A stretch of DNA of 33,263 nt. Origin: an uncultured Enterobacterales bacterium. GTDB taxonomy: Bacteria; Pseudomonadota; Gammaproteobacteria; Enterobacterales; Enterobacteriaceae. Below are positions 19,048-26,838 of the stretch, in pieces; position 1 is the stretch's first letter; each line of letters starts with the position of its first letter. The notes beneath the pieces are model-generated. The model did no database searches. It saw only the letters and a list, made by a program, of their open reading frames with translations, and was not told the origin of the DNA. The stretch is from NCBI GenBank assembly GCA_946478305.1, contig CAMLBO010000050.1, positions 1 through 33,263 of the forward strand. The letters run 5' to 3'. The position numbers were made by a program, and so were the translations under genes.

Positions 19048-21833
19048 TGTAAAACCTCACGAATATTTTCAGCACGGACAGGCAAATCACGAAAACGGTG
19101 GCCAGTGGCATGGGCGATGGCGTTAACCAGCGCTGCCACCACGGGGATCATCACAACTTCAGCCATGCCTTTCGGCGGGTCGGTTTCCGACAGAGCAGGC
19201 AAGATGTCGCTGGTCTGTTTCCACACCGCCACATCGCTGGCGCGCGGCAAATGGTAACGGTTAAAGTTCCAGGTACCGTCACCCGGTCCATCCTCGTACA
19301 GCGGTAAATATTCATGCAATGCATGACCAATCCCCATTGCCAGGCCGCCCTGTAATTGCCCCGAAACCAGCTCAGGGACAATCAGGTTGCCACACTCCAT
19401 AATCGAGTGGTGGTTGAGCAGTTCAACCTTGCCCGTGGCGATATCCACAGCCACTTCGGCCAGCGTACCGACCGCACTGTAGTATGTGACCGAGGCATTG
19501 TTACGCTGCGTCGGCGGGTAAAACACACTGTCGCGCGCCAGCGTCTTGAACTCACCTGCACCGCTGCGCACGGACAGACCGTCCACAGGAATACGCTGAC
19601 GGCTGTTGCCCAGGGTGAAATCCGCCTCTGCCCATTGCCAGCGGTTAAAGACATGCACCGCGGCGCCCGTCAGGCCGCCCATGGCGTAGGCTTTTTTCGC
19701 CAAAATTTCCAGGCTAAGGATCTGCATACCGTTGGCGGTCAGGCCGCCGTCGACCCAGCGCGCATCTTCTTTGCGTACGATATAAGGCGCGGCCTGGCCG
19801 CCACCGATACCGGTCTGCCAGATAGCCAGCGCCGCCGGCCACAATCCGTGCTCAAAGATCAGACGCGCGGCTTCGCGGGTACTGTGTGAGAAGTAATAGG
19901 CAGAATTACTGGCGCTGGAAGGTGAACAATAGGAAGGTGACCATCGAGGGTTTGTCTGCAGTTTATCCTGCCCCTCCTGCGACATAATATAGGGGTCGCC
20001 GCTGGTTTCCACCGGCAACACCGACCAGTCAGTCACGGAGAAGTGCGCCTCATCTGCCGGTTTCCCCAGCCACTCTGCACACAACACCGATTGCGACGTG
20101 GACATCCCGGTGCCCATCTCGGCACCGCTGTGCCACAAGCTGATTTGGCCATTTTCACTGAGTTCAACGCGGGCGAAAGAGGTCTCCGCGCCGGTGCCGA
20201 AATCTTTCTGCACGCAACCGAAGCCTACGCCGTAGCGTTTGCCCGGATATTGGCTTTCATACTCGCTTTTGCGCTTCTGGCGTTCAGTCCACATCGGGTG
20301 AACGGCCGCTTTCTCCAGCACCTCATCGGCACGAATGGCACCTGCTGGGATCGCGCCCTGGGTGTTTTTCATGCCGGACTTGAGAACGTTGCGCAAACGG
20401 AAGGCGATCGGGTCGAGCTTCAGCTCGGCGGCCATTTCATCCATCATCATTTCTGTGGCAGCCATACTTTGCAGCGTGCCGTAACCGCGTGCCGACCCGG
20501 CATCCAGCGCCCGCGAGGCCAGGCCCACGGCTGACAGGTCGCTCTTCGGGAAGTAATAAATGGACTGCGCCGCCGTTGCGCCAACCATCACGACAGACGG
20601 CGTAAAGTTGCTGCGCCCGCCGCCGTCAGCGGTCATTGCCGCATGGAATGACTGCAACATGCCGGTATCGCGGTTAACGGCGATGTCATAATTCATGTCG
20701 AAGGCGTGGCGTTTCAGCGATGACTGGAACTGTTCGAAGCGGTCATTGGCCAGGCGGACTGGCGTCCCCTCCCCGTACATTGCAGCAACGGCACCATAAT
20801 AGGGGAAGTTATAGTGATCCTTCGAGCCATAGCCGACGGTGTAACACGGATGCAGGATCAGCGTTTTTACCGTGCGGTGGCCTTTCGCCATCATGACTGG
20901 CATCTCTTGCGCGACTTCCTGCGGCGATTGAGTGGGTACAACCATATGCAGAGTTTGCGTCGTCGCATCGTACCAGCCATTGGCGTTATCCGGTTCAAGT
21001 GCCGAAGTATCTACCGACTGGGTAGTGTATCGACGGGACATCACCATCCACTCCGGCGGCGGCGATTTCAACTCATCGGCCATTTCACCGGCATAGAACA
21101 TGCCCTGTTGGTCCAGCTTGCCGCCTTCACGGCCTTCCGGCCAGACCGGCAAATGTTTTCTCATACCCACCGGGAAGACCGGCATATCTTTCAGACTGGA
21201 GAATGTATCGTCATCCGCCGGAGTGGCACCGCCGACGCGGACAAAGCGGAAAGTGCCCCAGGGGTCACGCTCCAGCGGTCCGGTTTCTGCGCCATAACGC
21301 ACCACGTTGTCCTTGAATTTAAGGGCGTCTTTAGCAAAACGGAACCGGGCGAAATCCTGGTACACCAGAATCGCCACGGCCTGGCCGAGATAGGCTGGCG
21401 TCTTACCTTCCGGCAACAGCATGTCGTCGCCGTAAAAAGCCGGGAATGCCAGCCCGTCACGCGCCAGCACATCAGCGGTAACCAATTGGTCTGGCTGCAG
21501 ATCGTCCCCGAGGAGAGACAGGTCAAGTCCGGCATACAGGCGGTCAGCCTTGGTGACGCGGAGAATAAAAGCGTGTGCCTGCTTTTGTGGCCAGTGAGGC
21601 ATATCGCTGGCGCGAATATCACGGGCAAATACCTTTTGCCCCATGACTTTGGCTTTACCATCGATGCGGAAGCGGATACGTTTGTTTTCTGCATCCCATT
21701 GCGGCGACTGCAATATCTTTTCTTCGAATAAAGCCGCGTATGCCCGGCTATGCAATGGCGCGAGATACACGGAGACACCGGCGATCACCGCGCTTTTCAC
21801 AAAGCGACGCCGGGACGGGTTGAAGTTGCTCAT
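19044..21833 (-). CDS. Tat-exported molybdopterin-binding hydroxylase large subunit (IorB/AldH-like)
   Basis: This 929-residue protein starts with a Tat signal (SRRRFVK, hydrophobic stretch, AYA cleavage site near 34), placing it in the periplasm. An aldehyde-oxidase hammerhead-like segment begins near residue 54 (DGKAKVMGQKVFARDI). Moco-binding motifs follow: SARGYGTLQSMAATEMMMDE with DPIAFRLRN, then SGAEMGTGMSTSQ, then the C-terminal GQLQGGLAMGIGHALHE. GMAEVVMIP contains Glu892 at the place of the catalytic Glu. It is longer than most IorB-type subunits, with an unusual stretch around SPSYCSPSSASNSAYYFSHS. AAGGA precedes the ATG. It is the first gene of the three-gene operon; no FAD subunit is encoded nearby. 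Substrate class (aldehyde or N-heterocycle) is inferred from the family only. Confidence 0.9.
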   Translation of the reverse strand: MSNFNPSRRRFVKSAVIAGVSVYLAPLHSRAYAALFEEKILQSPQWDAENKRIRFRIDGKAKVMGQKVFARDIRASDMPHWPQKQAHAFILRVTKADRLYAGLDLSLLGDDLQPDQLVTADVLARDGLAFPAFYGDDMLLPEGKTPAYLGQAVAILVYQDFARFRFAKDALKFKDNVVRYGAETGPLERDPWGTFRFVRVGGATPADDDTFSSLKDMPVFPVGMRKHLPVWPEGREGGKLDQQGMFYAGEMADELKSPPPEWMVMSRRYTTQSVDTSALEPDNANGWYDATTQTLHMVVPTQSPQEVAQEMPVMMAKGHRTVKTLILHPCYTVGYGSKDHYNFPYYGAVAAMYGEGTPVRLANDRFEQFQSSLKRHAFDMNYDIAVNRDTGMLQSFHAAMTADGGGRSNFTPSVVMVGATAAQSIYYFPKSDLSAVGLASRALDAGSARGYGTLQSMAATEMMMDEMAAELKLDPIAFRLRNVLKSGMKNTQGAIPAGAIRADEVLEKAAVHPMWTERQKRKSEYESQYPGKRYGVGFGCVQKDFGTGAETSFARVELSENGQISLWHSGAEMGTGMSTSQSVLCAEWLGKPADEAHFSVTDWSVLPVETSGDPYIMSQEGQDKLQTNPRWSPSYCSPSSASNSAYYFSHSTREAARLIFEHGLWPAALAIWQTGIGGGQAAPYIVRKEDARWVDGGLTANGMQILSLEILAKKAYAMGGLTGAAVHVFNRWQWAEADFTLGNSRQRIPVDGLSVRSGAGEFKTLARDSVFYPPTQRNNASVTYYSAVGTLAEVAVDIATGKVELLNHHSIMECGNLIVPELVSGQLQGGLAMGIGHALHEYLPLYEDGPGDGTWNFNRYHLPRASDVAVWKQTSDILPALSETDPPKGMAEVVMIPVVAALVNAIAHATGHRFRDLPVRAENIREVLQ

Positions 21834-21910
21834 AAATTTCCTTGCTACTTTTTGTCGTTTTTTTATGGCGATTTTTTCTTATACTCGAAAAATATCGCTT
21901 ATAGCCCGCG

Positions 21911-21940
21911 ATTATAGGGTGGCGAAATAGAAAAGGTCAT
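21911..21940 (-). promoter_or_regulatory. Candidate promoter of the molybdo-hydroxylase operon
   Basis: On the - strand a perfect TATAAT (21916 to 21911) follows ATGACC (21940 to 21935) with an 18-base spacer. This would start transcription near 21904, about 70 bases before the large-subunit ATG. The weak -35 suggests an activator. Confidence 0.5.
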
Positions 21941-21976
21941 GACTAAAAACACATTTTTAATATTTCGTTTACACTG

Positions 21977-22016
21977 TTGCGCAAGATAGCGCATCCGTTA
22001 CAGATGTGTTGCGCAA
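21977..22016. promoter_or_regulatory. Two palindromic TTGCGCAA elements in the divergent intergenic region
   Basis: TTGCGCAA at 21977-21984 and again at 22009-22016 are 32 bp apart, about three helical turns. Both are preceded by TG, giving a shared 10-mer TGTTGCGCAA. They lie between the hydroxylase operon and the MocA-like gene. Two identical palindromes on one face of the helix suggest binding of a dimeric or tetrameric regulator; none is encoded in the window. Confidence 0.5.
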
Positions 22017-22062
22017 ACAAACAGCAACCGTCAAGTGGCCAACCTAAAAAGGCAGAACAAGC

Positions 22063-22671
22063 GTGGCAGGAATCATCATCCTCGCCGCTGGAACCGGCAG
22101 CAGGTTCAGCGCAGCGGGGGGAGAAGGCAATAAATTAAATGCTTTGTGTGAAGATGAGGCAGGCAATTCGCTGAGCATATTTTCCATGACCTTACGGCAG
22201 TCACTGGCAACAGGCCTGCCCGTTCACGTGGTGACCCGTCCGGAAAATACGCTGGTACAACGTACCTGCGCTACCGCAGATGTCCCTGTAACTCTGATAA
22301 ACAGTGGGGGAACGGGTGACTCTATCGCCGCTGGAGTCAGTGCCACAGCGAGCTGGAATGGTTGGTTGATTCATCTCGCGGATATGCCTTTCGTCTCCTC
22401 ACAGCTGATTTTGTTAGTCGCAGGCGGCTTGCAGAGCGCCGAGATTTCGCGCCCTTATTGGCAACAAACGCCAGGTCATCCGGTAGGTTTTAGCCTTGCA
22501 ATGCGAGGGGCGTTACAACAGTTAAGCGGTGACCAGGGCGCGCGTCAGCTTTTACACGCACATTCTGTGCTACGCATTGAAACAGACTCACCGTTGTCGA
22601 TCGTCGATATCGATCTTCCATCCCAACTTTGCCGTGCCGCTTCAGACAGGAATTCTCATGCAGCATCTTGA
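22063..22671 (+). CDS. MocA/MobA-like molybdenum cofactor nucleotidyltransferase
   Basis: This 202-residue NTP-transferase-like protein has the nucleotide-binding motif LAAGTGSRF at 7-15 with a following NKL, LADMP at 105-109 (metal-binding Asp) and PGHPVGF at 137-143, the pattern of MocA, which attaches CMP to molybdopterin to give the MCD cofactor. MobA (GMP transfer) shares the fold, but the PGHP segment and the neighbours favour MocA-like activity. The start is a GTG at 22063 after a modest AAGGCAG. It overlaps the XdhC-like gene by 14 bases and is divergent from the hydroxylase operon, so it very likely serves that enzyme. Confidence 0.82.
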   Translation: MAGIIILAAGTGSRFSAAGGEGNKLNALCEDEAGNSLSIFSMTLRQSLATGLPVHVVTRPENTLVQRTCATADVPVTLINSGGTGDSIAAGVSATASWNGWLIHLADMPFVSSQLILLVAGGLQSAEISRPYWQQTPGHPVGFSLAMRGALQQLSGDQGARQLLHAHSVLRIETDSPLSIVDIDLPSQLCRAASDRNSHAAS

Positions 22672-23623
22672 TAACCAGGTGATCGACCAGGCCAGCGGCT
22701 GGCTTTCCCAGCAACCAGTCTGGCTGTGCACAGTATTGACAACCTATGGCTCCTCTCCCCGTGCTCCCGGCGCTCTGATGGCGGCTACCCGTAGCGGGCT
22801 TTATTGCGGCTCACTTTCCGGAGGATGCGTGGAAGAGAACTTCCTGCAGCGTATTGCTGCCGGCGAATATCAGGCGGCCAGTCAGGTTATCCGCTACGGT
22901 GAAGGTGGCCTGGCACCCAACGTTGCCCTGCCCTGTGGCGGGTCGCTCGACGTCTTAGTGGAGTATCTGGAGCCGACGCAAAGCAACCGCAATTATCTCT
23001 CACGCATGGCACAAGCCTTACAGGGGCATTATGCCCTGAATAAAAGCCTGACCTTGCCCGCAGCCTGTGATCATCTGGCGTTGACCGGCTATCACAGTCA
23101 CACCCAGGTTACGCGGCTGGGAAATACCATTACGCTGCACATTGCCGCTCCACCACGCCTGCTGATTGCCGGTTTGTCGAGCGTAGCGATGTATTGCGCA
23201 GATTTTGCCTGTGCGTTGGGGTTTGAAGTGGTGGTTTGTGAGTGCCGCGAAGAGGCGCTGGAAAATTTCGCCTCCCTGCTGAAGCCGGACGTAAGACTAG
23301 AAAAGGTCTTTCCGGCTAAATATCTGGAAGAGAAAGGCTGTCATGCTAATACCGCCATCGTTGCCCTGACGCATGATCCGCGTATGGACGACCTGACGCT
23401 CATGGAGGCGGTTAACACGCCGGCATTTTATATTGGCGCTATGGGGTCACAGTTAAACAGCGCGCGACGCCGCGAACGTTTACAGACCATCGCCCAATTT
23501 GCGCCCCAGGACTTTGAACGCCTGCATGCGCCGGTAGGGCTTAATATTGGCAGTAAAACGCCTGCGGAGATCGCGCTGGCAGTAATGGCAGATATTGTGA
23601 AACACAAAAACGGCAATGCCTGA
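22658..23623 (+). CDS. XdhC/CoxI-family molybdenum cofactor insertion protein
   Basis: This 321-residue protein has the XdhC/CoxI N-terminal domain (TYGSSPRAPGALM at 29-41, GSLSGGCVEE at 51-60, LPCGGSLDVLVE near 91-102) and a C-terminal Rossmann-like domain (PRLLIAGLSSVAMYC from 166; IGAMGSQLNSARRRERL). Relatives such as XdhC and PaoD bind modified molybdenum cofactor, help its sulfuration and insert it into the apo-hydroxylase. The ATG at 22658, after CAGGA, overlaps the MocA-like gene by 14 bases. An in-frame ATG at 22529 lies deep inside the upstream gene and is unlikely. It converges with ycfJ. Confidence 0.9.
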   Translation: MQHLDNQVIDQASGWLSQQPVWLCTVLTTYGSSPRAPGALMAATRSGLYCGSLSGGCVEENFLQRIAAGEYQAASQVIRYGEGGLAPNVALPCGGSLDVLVEYLEPTQSNRNYLSRMAQALQGHYALNKSLTLPAACDHLALTGYHSHTQVTRLGNTITLHIAAPPRLLIAGLSSVAMYCADFACALGFEVVVCECREEALENFASLLKPDVRLEKVFPAKYLEEKGCHANTAIVALTHDPRMDDLTLMEAVNTPAFYIGAMGSQLNSARRRERLQTIAQFAPQDFERLHAPVGLNIGSKTPAEIALAVMADIVKHKNGNA

Positions 23624-23630
23624 AACAGAA

Positions 23631-23656
23631 AAGCCTGAGGTTATCCCTCAGGCCTT
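23631..23656. terminator. Bidirectional terminator between the XdhC-like gene and ycfJ
   Basis: An 8-bp perfect stem GCCTGAGG/CCTCAGGC encloses TTATC. On the - strand it is followed by TTTTCTG; on the + strand by a weaker T tract. It lies between convergent genes. Confidence 0.75.
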
Positions 23657-23679
23657 CTTGCGTACTGCACTGCCGCGTA

Positions 23680-24216
23680 TCAGGTACGCGTAAGTTGCAG
23701 CTGGCCACTTTTATCGAGCGGAATCTGTGTGCCAGGATCGTGATCCATCCGCACTTTACCTTGCTGGTCGCCAATTTTGTAGGTTACGTCATAACCCAGA
23801 TTTTTTTCCGACTTATCGTACACCGTGCTGCAGCGTTGCTGCTGCGTGGTATAGGTGTCGCCTTCCTGCATGCTGCTCTGCACGCGGTTACCCGCGTAGC
23901 CGCCACCCAGTGCACCTGCTACGGTCGCCACATCGCGACCGCGGCCTCCACCAAACTGATGGCCAAGCACACCACCCGCTACGGCCCCCAGTACAGAACC
24001 GGCAATTTGGTGCTCATCCTGCACAGGGCGTCGGTGAGTCACCGTAACATTGCGGCACTCCTGACGGGGCGTTTTGACCGTTTCTTTAATTGGCGTTGCA
24101 CTCAGCACCTGAGCATATTGCGGGCCTGACGAGAAGACATTCATACTTGCGACACCGGCGATGCCGAGAGCCGCTGCGACCCCAATTCCGACGCCAGCTA
24201 ACATTGATTTGTTCAC
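23680..24216 (-). CDS. ycfJ: YcfJ, glycine-zipper (2TM-like) envelope protein
   Basis: The 178-residue product is very close to E. coli YcfJ (179 aa). It has an N-terminal hydrophobic segment (about 3-25, MLAGVGIGVAAALGIAGVAS) and a glycine-zipper stretch (about 72-105, GSVLGAVAGGVLGHQFGGG onward), features of envelope-associated proteins. Its function is not established. The start is a GTG at 24216 with a perfect AGGAGG seven bases upstream; the frame stays open to 24243, but those codons lie beyond the Shine-Dalgarno. In E. coli comR and bhsA follow in the mfd direction; here the molybdo-hydroxylase island does. Confidence 0.93.
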   Translation of the reverse strand: MNKSMLAGVGIGVAAALGIAGVASMNVFSSGPQYAQVLSATPIKETVKTPRQECRNVTVTHRRPVQDEHQIAGSVLGAVAGGVLGHQFGGGRGRDVATVAGALGGGYAGNRVQSSMQEGDTYTTQQQRCSTVYDKSEKNLGYDVTYKIGDQQGKVRMDHDPGTQIPLDKSGQLQLTRT

Positions 24217-24532
24217 AGGACATCCTCCTGAAAATGTTACCACGCATTCTGTGACCCTTTAGTGCCGGGCCTCCCTGCTGTCTGAACATGGGATACCGCA
24301 TCGGGCAACAGGTCCTCAACCGGCAGAGCCTGGTATTGAGGGATCGGCGTGCGTGAATCGCCGTCTGTAAACAAGATAGAGTCTGCACAAACTTTTACAT
24401 TCCAGCAATAAGACTCACGGACGAAAAGAGCATCTGCGACGAGTAAAACGAGGGTTTAAGACGATTCTTAGCGAACGAAGTGATTTACATGAAATTTTAT
24501 GCTAAATGTGAATGCCGTGCTGTAAAAAGTTA
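24217..24532. other. Non-coding gap upstream of ycfJ with one stem-loop
   Basis: There is no convincing gene in this stretch. A bulged hairpin at 24314-24341 (CCTCAACCGGC, AGA loop, GCCTGGTATTGAGG) could form about ten pairs and lies about 100 bases upstream of ycfJ. It has no T tract on either strand, so it is not a terminator. A ycfJ promoter is presumably here but was not identified. Confidence 0.5.
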
Positions 24533-24556
24533 AAAAGCCTGTTAAAACAGGCTTTT
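24533..24556 (-). terminator. Rho-independent terminator after ndh
   Basis: An 11-bp stem AAAAGCCTGTT/AACAGGCTTTT has a two-base loop. On the - strand it runs into TTTTTAACTTTTT, 40 bases after the ndh stop. Its symmetry would also allow termination on the + strand. Confidence 0.85.
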
Positions 24557-24595
24557 GATAAGAATCGATTCAGCGCTTAGTGAAAAAAAAGCACA

Positions 24596-25903
24596 TCAAT
24601 GCAATTTGAGGCGTGGGCGAATGACCTTGTTAATTCCGCCGACCAGCATCATCAGCGCGGTTTTAGTATAACCATGCAGTGCAATCTGATGCATGCGGTA
24701 CAGGGAAACGTAAACAATACGCGCGATACGCCCCTCTACCATCATTGAGCCTTTCATCAGGTTACCCATCAGGCTGCCCACCGTACTGAAGCGCGACAAG
24801 GAAACCAGTGAACCATGGTCCTTATAAACATACTCTTTCAAGCTCTGACCTTTGCGCTGCGCCATGATGTTGTCAAAGCAGCGCGATGCCATCTGATGTG
24901 CAGACTGCGCGCGCGGTGGCACGAATCCGCCGCTCTTCTGCGGACAAGAGGCACAGTCGCCAATAGCAAAGATGTCCGGATCGCGGGTGGTTTGCAGCGT
25001 TGGCTCAACCACTAACTGATTAATGCGGTTAGTTTCCAGCCCGGCGATATCTTTCATGAAGTCAGGCACTTTTATTCCTGCCGCCCATACCATCAGATCA
25101 GCCTCAATAAACTCGCCGTCTTTGGTATTCAGCCCATTTTTGTCTGCGCTGGTGACCATGGTTTTCGTCAGTACGCGAACGCCCAGCTTGGTCAACTCCT
25201 GATGCGCAGCGCCTGAGATACGCGGTGGCAAAGCAGGCAGAATACGCTCACCGGCTTCTACCAGCGTCACATTCAGCGCCTGGCTATCGAGACCCTCAAA
25301 GCCGTAGCTGTGCAGTTGCTTTACGGCATTATGCAGCTCGGCAGAGAGTTCGACGCCGGTCGCACCGCCGCCCACAATCGCAATGTTTACTCTCTTATTC
25401 TTGTCTGGACTGGCAGAGAATTTCAGGAACAGGTTGAGCATTTCGTTATGGAAACGGTGCGCCTGATGCGGGTTGTCGAGGAAGATGCAGTTATCTTTCA
25501 CGCCCGGTGTGCCAAAGTCGTTCGAGGCGCTGCCGAGCGCCATCACCAGTGTGTCATAGGCAATATCGCGCGCAGGAACCAGCACTTCACCATTCTTCTC
25601 ATCAACAATTTCAGCCAGCTGAATAGTTTTGTTATCACGATTAATGTTGACCAGCGAGCCGATCTGGAAGTTAAAACCGTGGTTCCGTGCATGCGCCAGA
25701 TAGCTCAGCGCGTCCACACCGTCGTCGAGGCTGCCGGTGGCAACTTCATGCAACAATGGCTTCCACAAGTGACTGTGGTTGCGGTCCACCAGCACAACTT
25801 CGGCTTTTTTCTTGCGGCCCAGTTTATGGCCCAGGCTGGTCGCCAGTTCAAGACCACCGGCACCCCCGCCGATAATCACAATTTTCTTCATGGTTGTAGT
25901 CAA
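24596..25903 (-). CDS. ndh: Type II NADH:quinone oxidoreductase Ndh
   Basis: Ndh is the non-proton-pumping respiratory NADH dehydrogenase, a peripheral inner-membrane flavoprotein. The 435 residues contain the FAD dinucleotide fold [12 protein letters not shown] at 8-19, the NADH fold [14 protein letters not shown] near 175-188, the second FAD motif [10 protein letters not shown] (about 315) and the basic amphipathic C-terminal membrane anchor ending [11 protein letters not shown]. The start is a TTG at 25903 (MTTTMKK, matching E. coli MTTPLKK), with GAGGGGG about five bases upstream; the ATG four codons later is a poorer match. The promoter region carries FNR-like and PdhR-like sites, as for E. 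coli ndh. Confidence 0.96.
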   Translation of the reverse strand: MTTTMKKIVIIGGGAGGLELATSLGHKLGRKKKAEVVLVDRNHSHLWKPLLHEVATGSLDDGVDALSYLAHARNHGFNFQIGSLVNINRDNKTIQLAEIVDEKNGEVLVPARDIAYDTLVMALGSASNDFGTPGVKDNCIFLDNPHQAHRFHNEMLNLFLKFSASPDKNKRVNIAIVGGGATGVELSAELHNAVKQLHSYGFEGLDSQALNVTLVEAGERILPALPPRISGAAHQELTKLGVRVLTKTMVTSADKNGLNTKDGEFIEADLMVWAAGIKVPDFMKDIAGLETNRINQLVVEPTLQTTRDPDIFAIGDCASCPQKSGGFVPPRAQSAHQMASRCFDNIMAQRKGQSLKEYVYKDHGSLVSLSRFSTVGSLMGNLMKGSMMVEGRIARIVYVSLYRMHQIALHGYTKTALMMLVGGINKVIRPRLKLH

Positions 25904-26001
25904 CGTGACCCCCTCAAATGTGAACCAATTGTTATCTAAGAGTAAAATTATTATCCTTAGAATACATAGGGTTGGCTTAAGTTAAATCGGTATCTGCCCC
26001 G

Positions 26002-26029
26002 AGAATACCATGCGTGGTGATTTGGTCAT
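26002..26029 (-). promoter_or_regulatory. Candidate ndh promoter
   Basis: On the - strand an extended -10 (TGG then TATTCT, 26007 to 26002) follows ATGACC (26029 to 26024) by 16 bases, predicting a start near 25995 and a leader of about 90 bases. The positions of the FNR-like and PdhR-like boxes fit this start. Confidence 0.5.
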
Positions 26030-26034
26030 ACCAA
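26022..26034. promoter_or_regulatory. PdhR-like operator at the ndh promoter
   Basis: TTGGT-CAT-ACCAA matches the PdhR core TTGGTNNNACCAA with no mismatch and overlaps the proposed -35 of ndh. PdhR, the pyruvate-sensing repressor, is known to repress ndh in E. coli. Confidence 0.72.
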
Positions 26035-26036
26035 AA

Positions 26037-26050
26037 TTGACGTACATCAA
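26037..26050. promoter_or_regulatory. FNR-like box upstream of ndh
   Basis: TTGAC-GTAC-ATCAA differs at one base from the FNR consensus TTGATNNNNATCAA. Its centre is about 48 bases upstream of the predicted ndh start, near the upstream FNR position reported for E. coli ndh, which FNR represses without oxygen. Confidence 0.65.
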
Positions 26051-26177
26051 TTTAAATCCATTCAGTAAAAAATACTTACCGAAATGGCACGATTTTTGAC
26101 CTTTTTGAATCAGATGCTTACGAGGGTGGGAACCAAAAAAACTCATTAGCTGAGGAAAACTTTCAGGCATGGCATGC

Positions 26178-26211
26178 AAAAAAAAAGACCACAGATTGTA
26201 AATCTGTGGTC
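26178..26211 (-). terminator. Rho-independent terminator after ycfP
   Basis: An 11-bp perfect stem GACCACAGATT/AATCTGTGGTC has a three-base loop and is followed on the - strand by nine T. It ends the hinT-to-ycfP run. With the ndh leader it fills the 332-base gap 25904-26235. Confidence 0.92.
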
Positions 26212-26235
26212 CCTATTTTCACGTTACCCTACAGG

Positions 26236-26778
26236 TCAGGCGAGATTTTTGAACGCTTTTATCCGTTGCAGATGCGTGGAGATATCTTTGAATTTGTGAC
26301 TCTGCTTATCATCCCACTCAATCTGATAGAAATGATGCAGCGTCGCAGCACTTTCCTTGCTGTCGAGCACGCCATCTTCACGTGACAAAATAACCAGACA
26401 ACGATCGCGGTTTTTCTCGCGGAAATCACTGACGCATTTGGTGGCAATGTCGAGATATTCCTCAGGACGATCGATCTTTCCGGTCATGTTGTCCTGCGGC
26501 GAAAGGTTTGGGTTGAACATCACCTGACGAATTCCACACAGATAACCAATACGTTCAGCCCAAAAACCGCCCAGACCCACGCCGCAAATCAGCGCCCTGT
26601 CGTCGCCGGATTGCTGGATTGCTTTGGTCACTTCCTTCAACAAATGCTGCATGTCGTGACGCGGATGAAGCGTGCTGTAACTGATAAAGCGCACATCCGG
26701 ATCAATAAATTGCAGCTGCAGCACCTTTTCATGGTTGCCGGGGCTGGTGGAATCAAAGCCGTGCAAATAAATAATCAT
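26236..26778 (-). CDS. ycfP: YcfP, alpha/beta-hydrolase-like protein (UPF0227)
   Basis: This 180-residue protein matches E. coli YcfP in full length. It has the esterase-like start [14 protein letters not shown], and the nucleophile elbow reads [11 protein letters not shown], so a Gly stands where esterases of this fold carry Ser (GxSxG). The C-terminal part keeps [20 protein letters not shown] and HLQRIKAF. The role is unknown, and activity as a serine hydrolase is doubtful. GAGG precedes the ATG. It is the last gene after nagZ, with a 60-base gap, then a strong terminator. Confidence 0.93.
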   Translation of the reverse strand: MIIYLHGFDSTSPGNHEKVLQLQFIDPDVRFISYSTLHPRHDMQHLLKEVTKAIQQSGDDRALICGVGLGGFWAERIGYLCGIRQVMFNPNLSPQDNMTGKIDRPEEYLDIATKCVSDFREKNRDRCLVILSREDGVLDSKESAATLHHFYQIEWDDKQSHKFKDISTHLQRIKAFKNLA

Positions 26779-26838
26779 CGTTTTCCTCGTCCAGATTGTA
26801 CGTTGAGAACATCAAGGTTAATGACGACAGGTTGCCCT

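Noticed and set aside
20814-21731. 305-codon open frame on the + strand
   Set aside because: It lies wholly antisense within the molybdopterin large subunit, has no family resemblance, and is a by-product of GC-rich codon use.
21899-21917. Pair of TTATAG direct repeats upstream of the hydroxylase operon
   Set aside because: The 13-bp spacing is not helical and one copy is simply part of the -10 region; treated as A/T-rich promoter sequence.
25982-26179. 65-codon open frame in the ndh-ycfP gap
   Set aside because: It overlaps the ndh promoter, the PdhR-like and FNR-like sites and the ycfP terminator tract, and resembles no protein I know.
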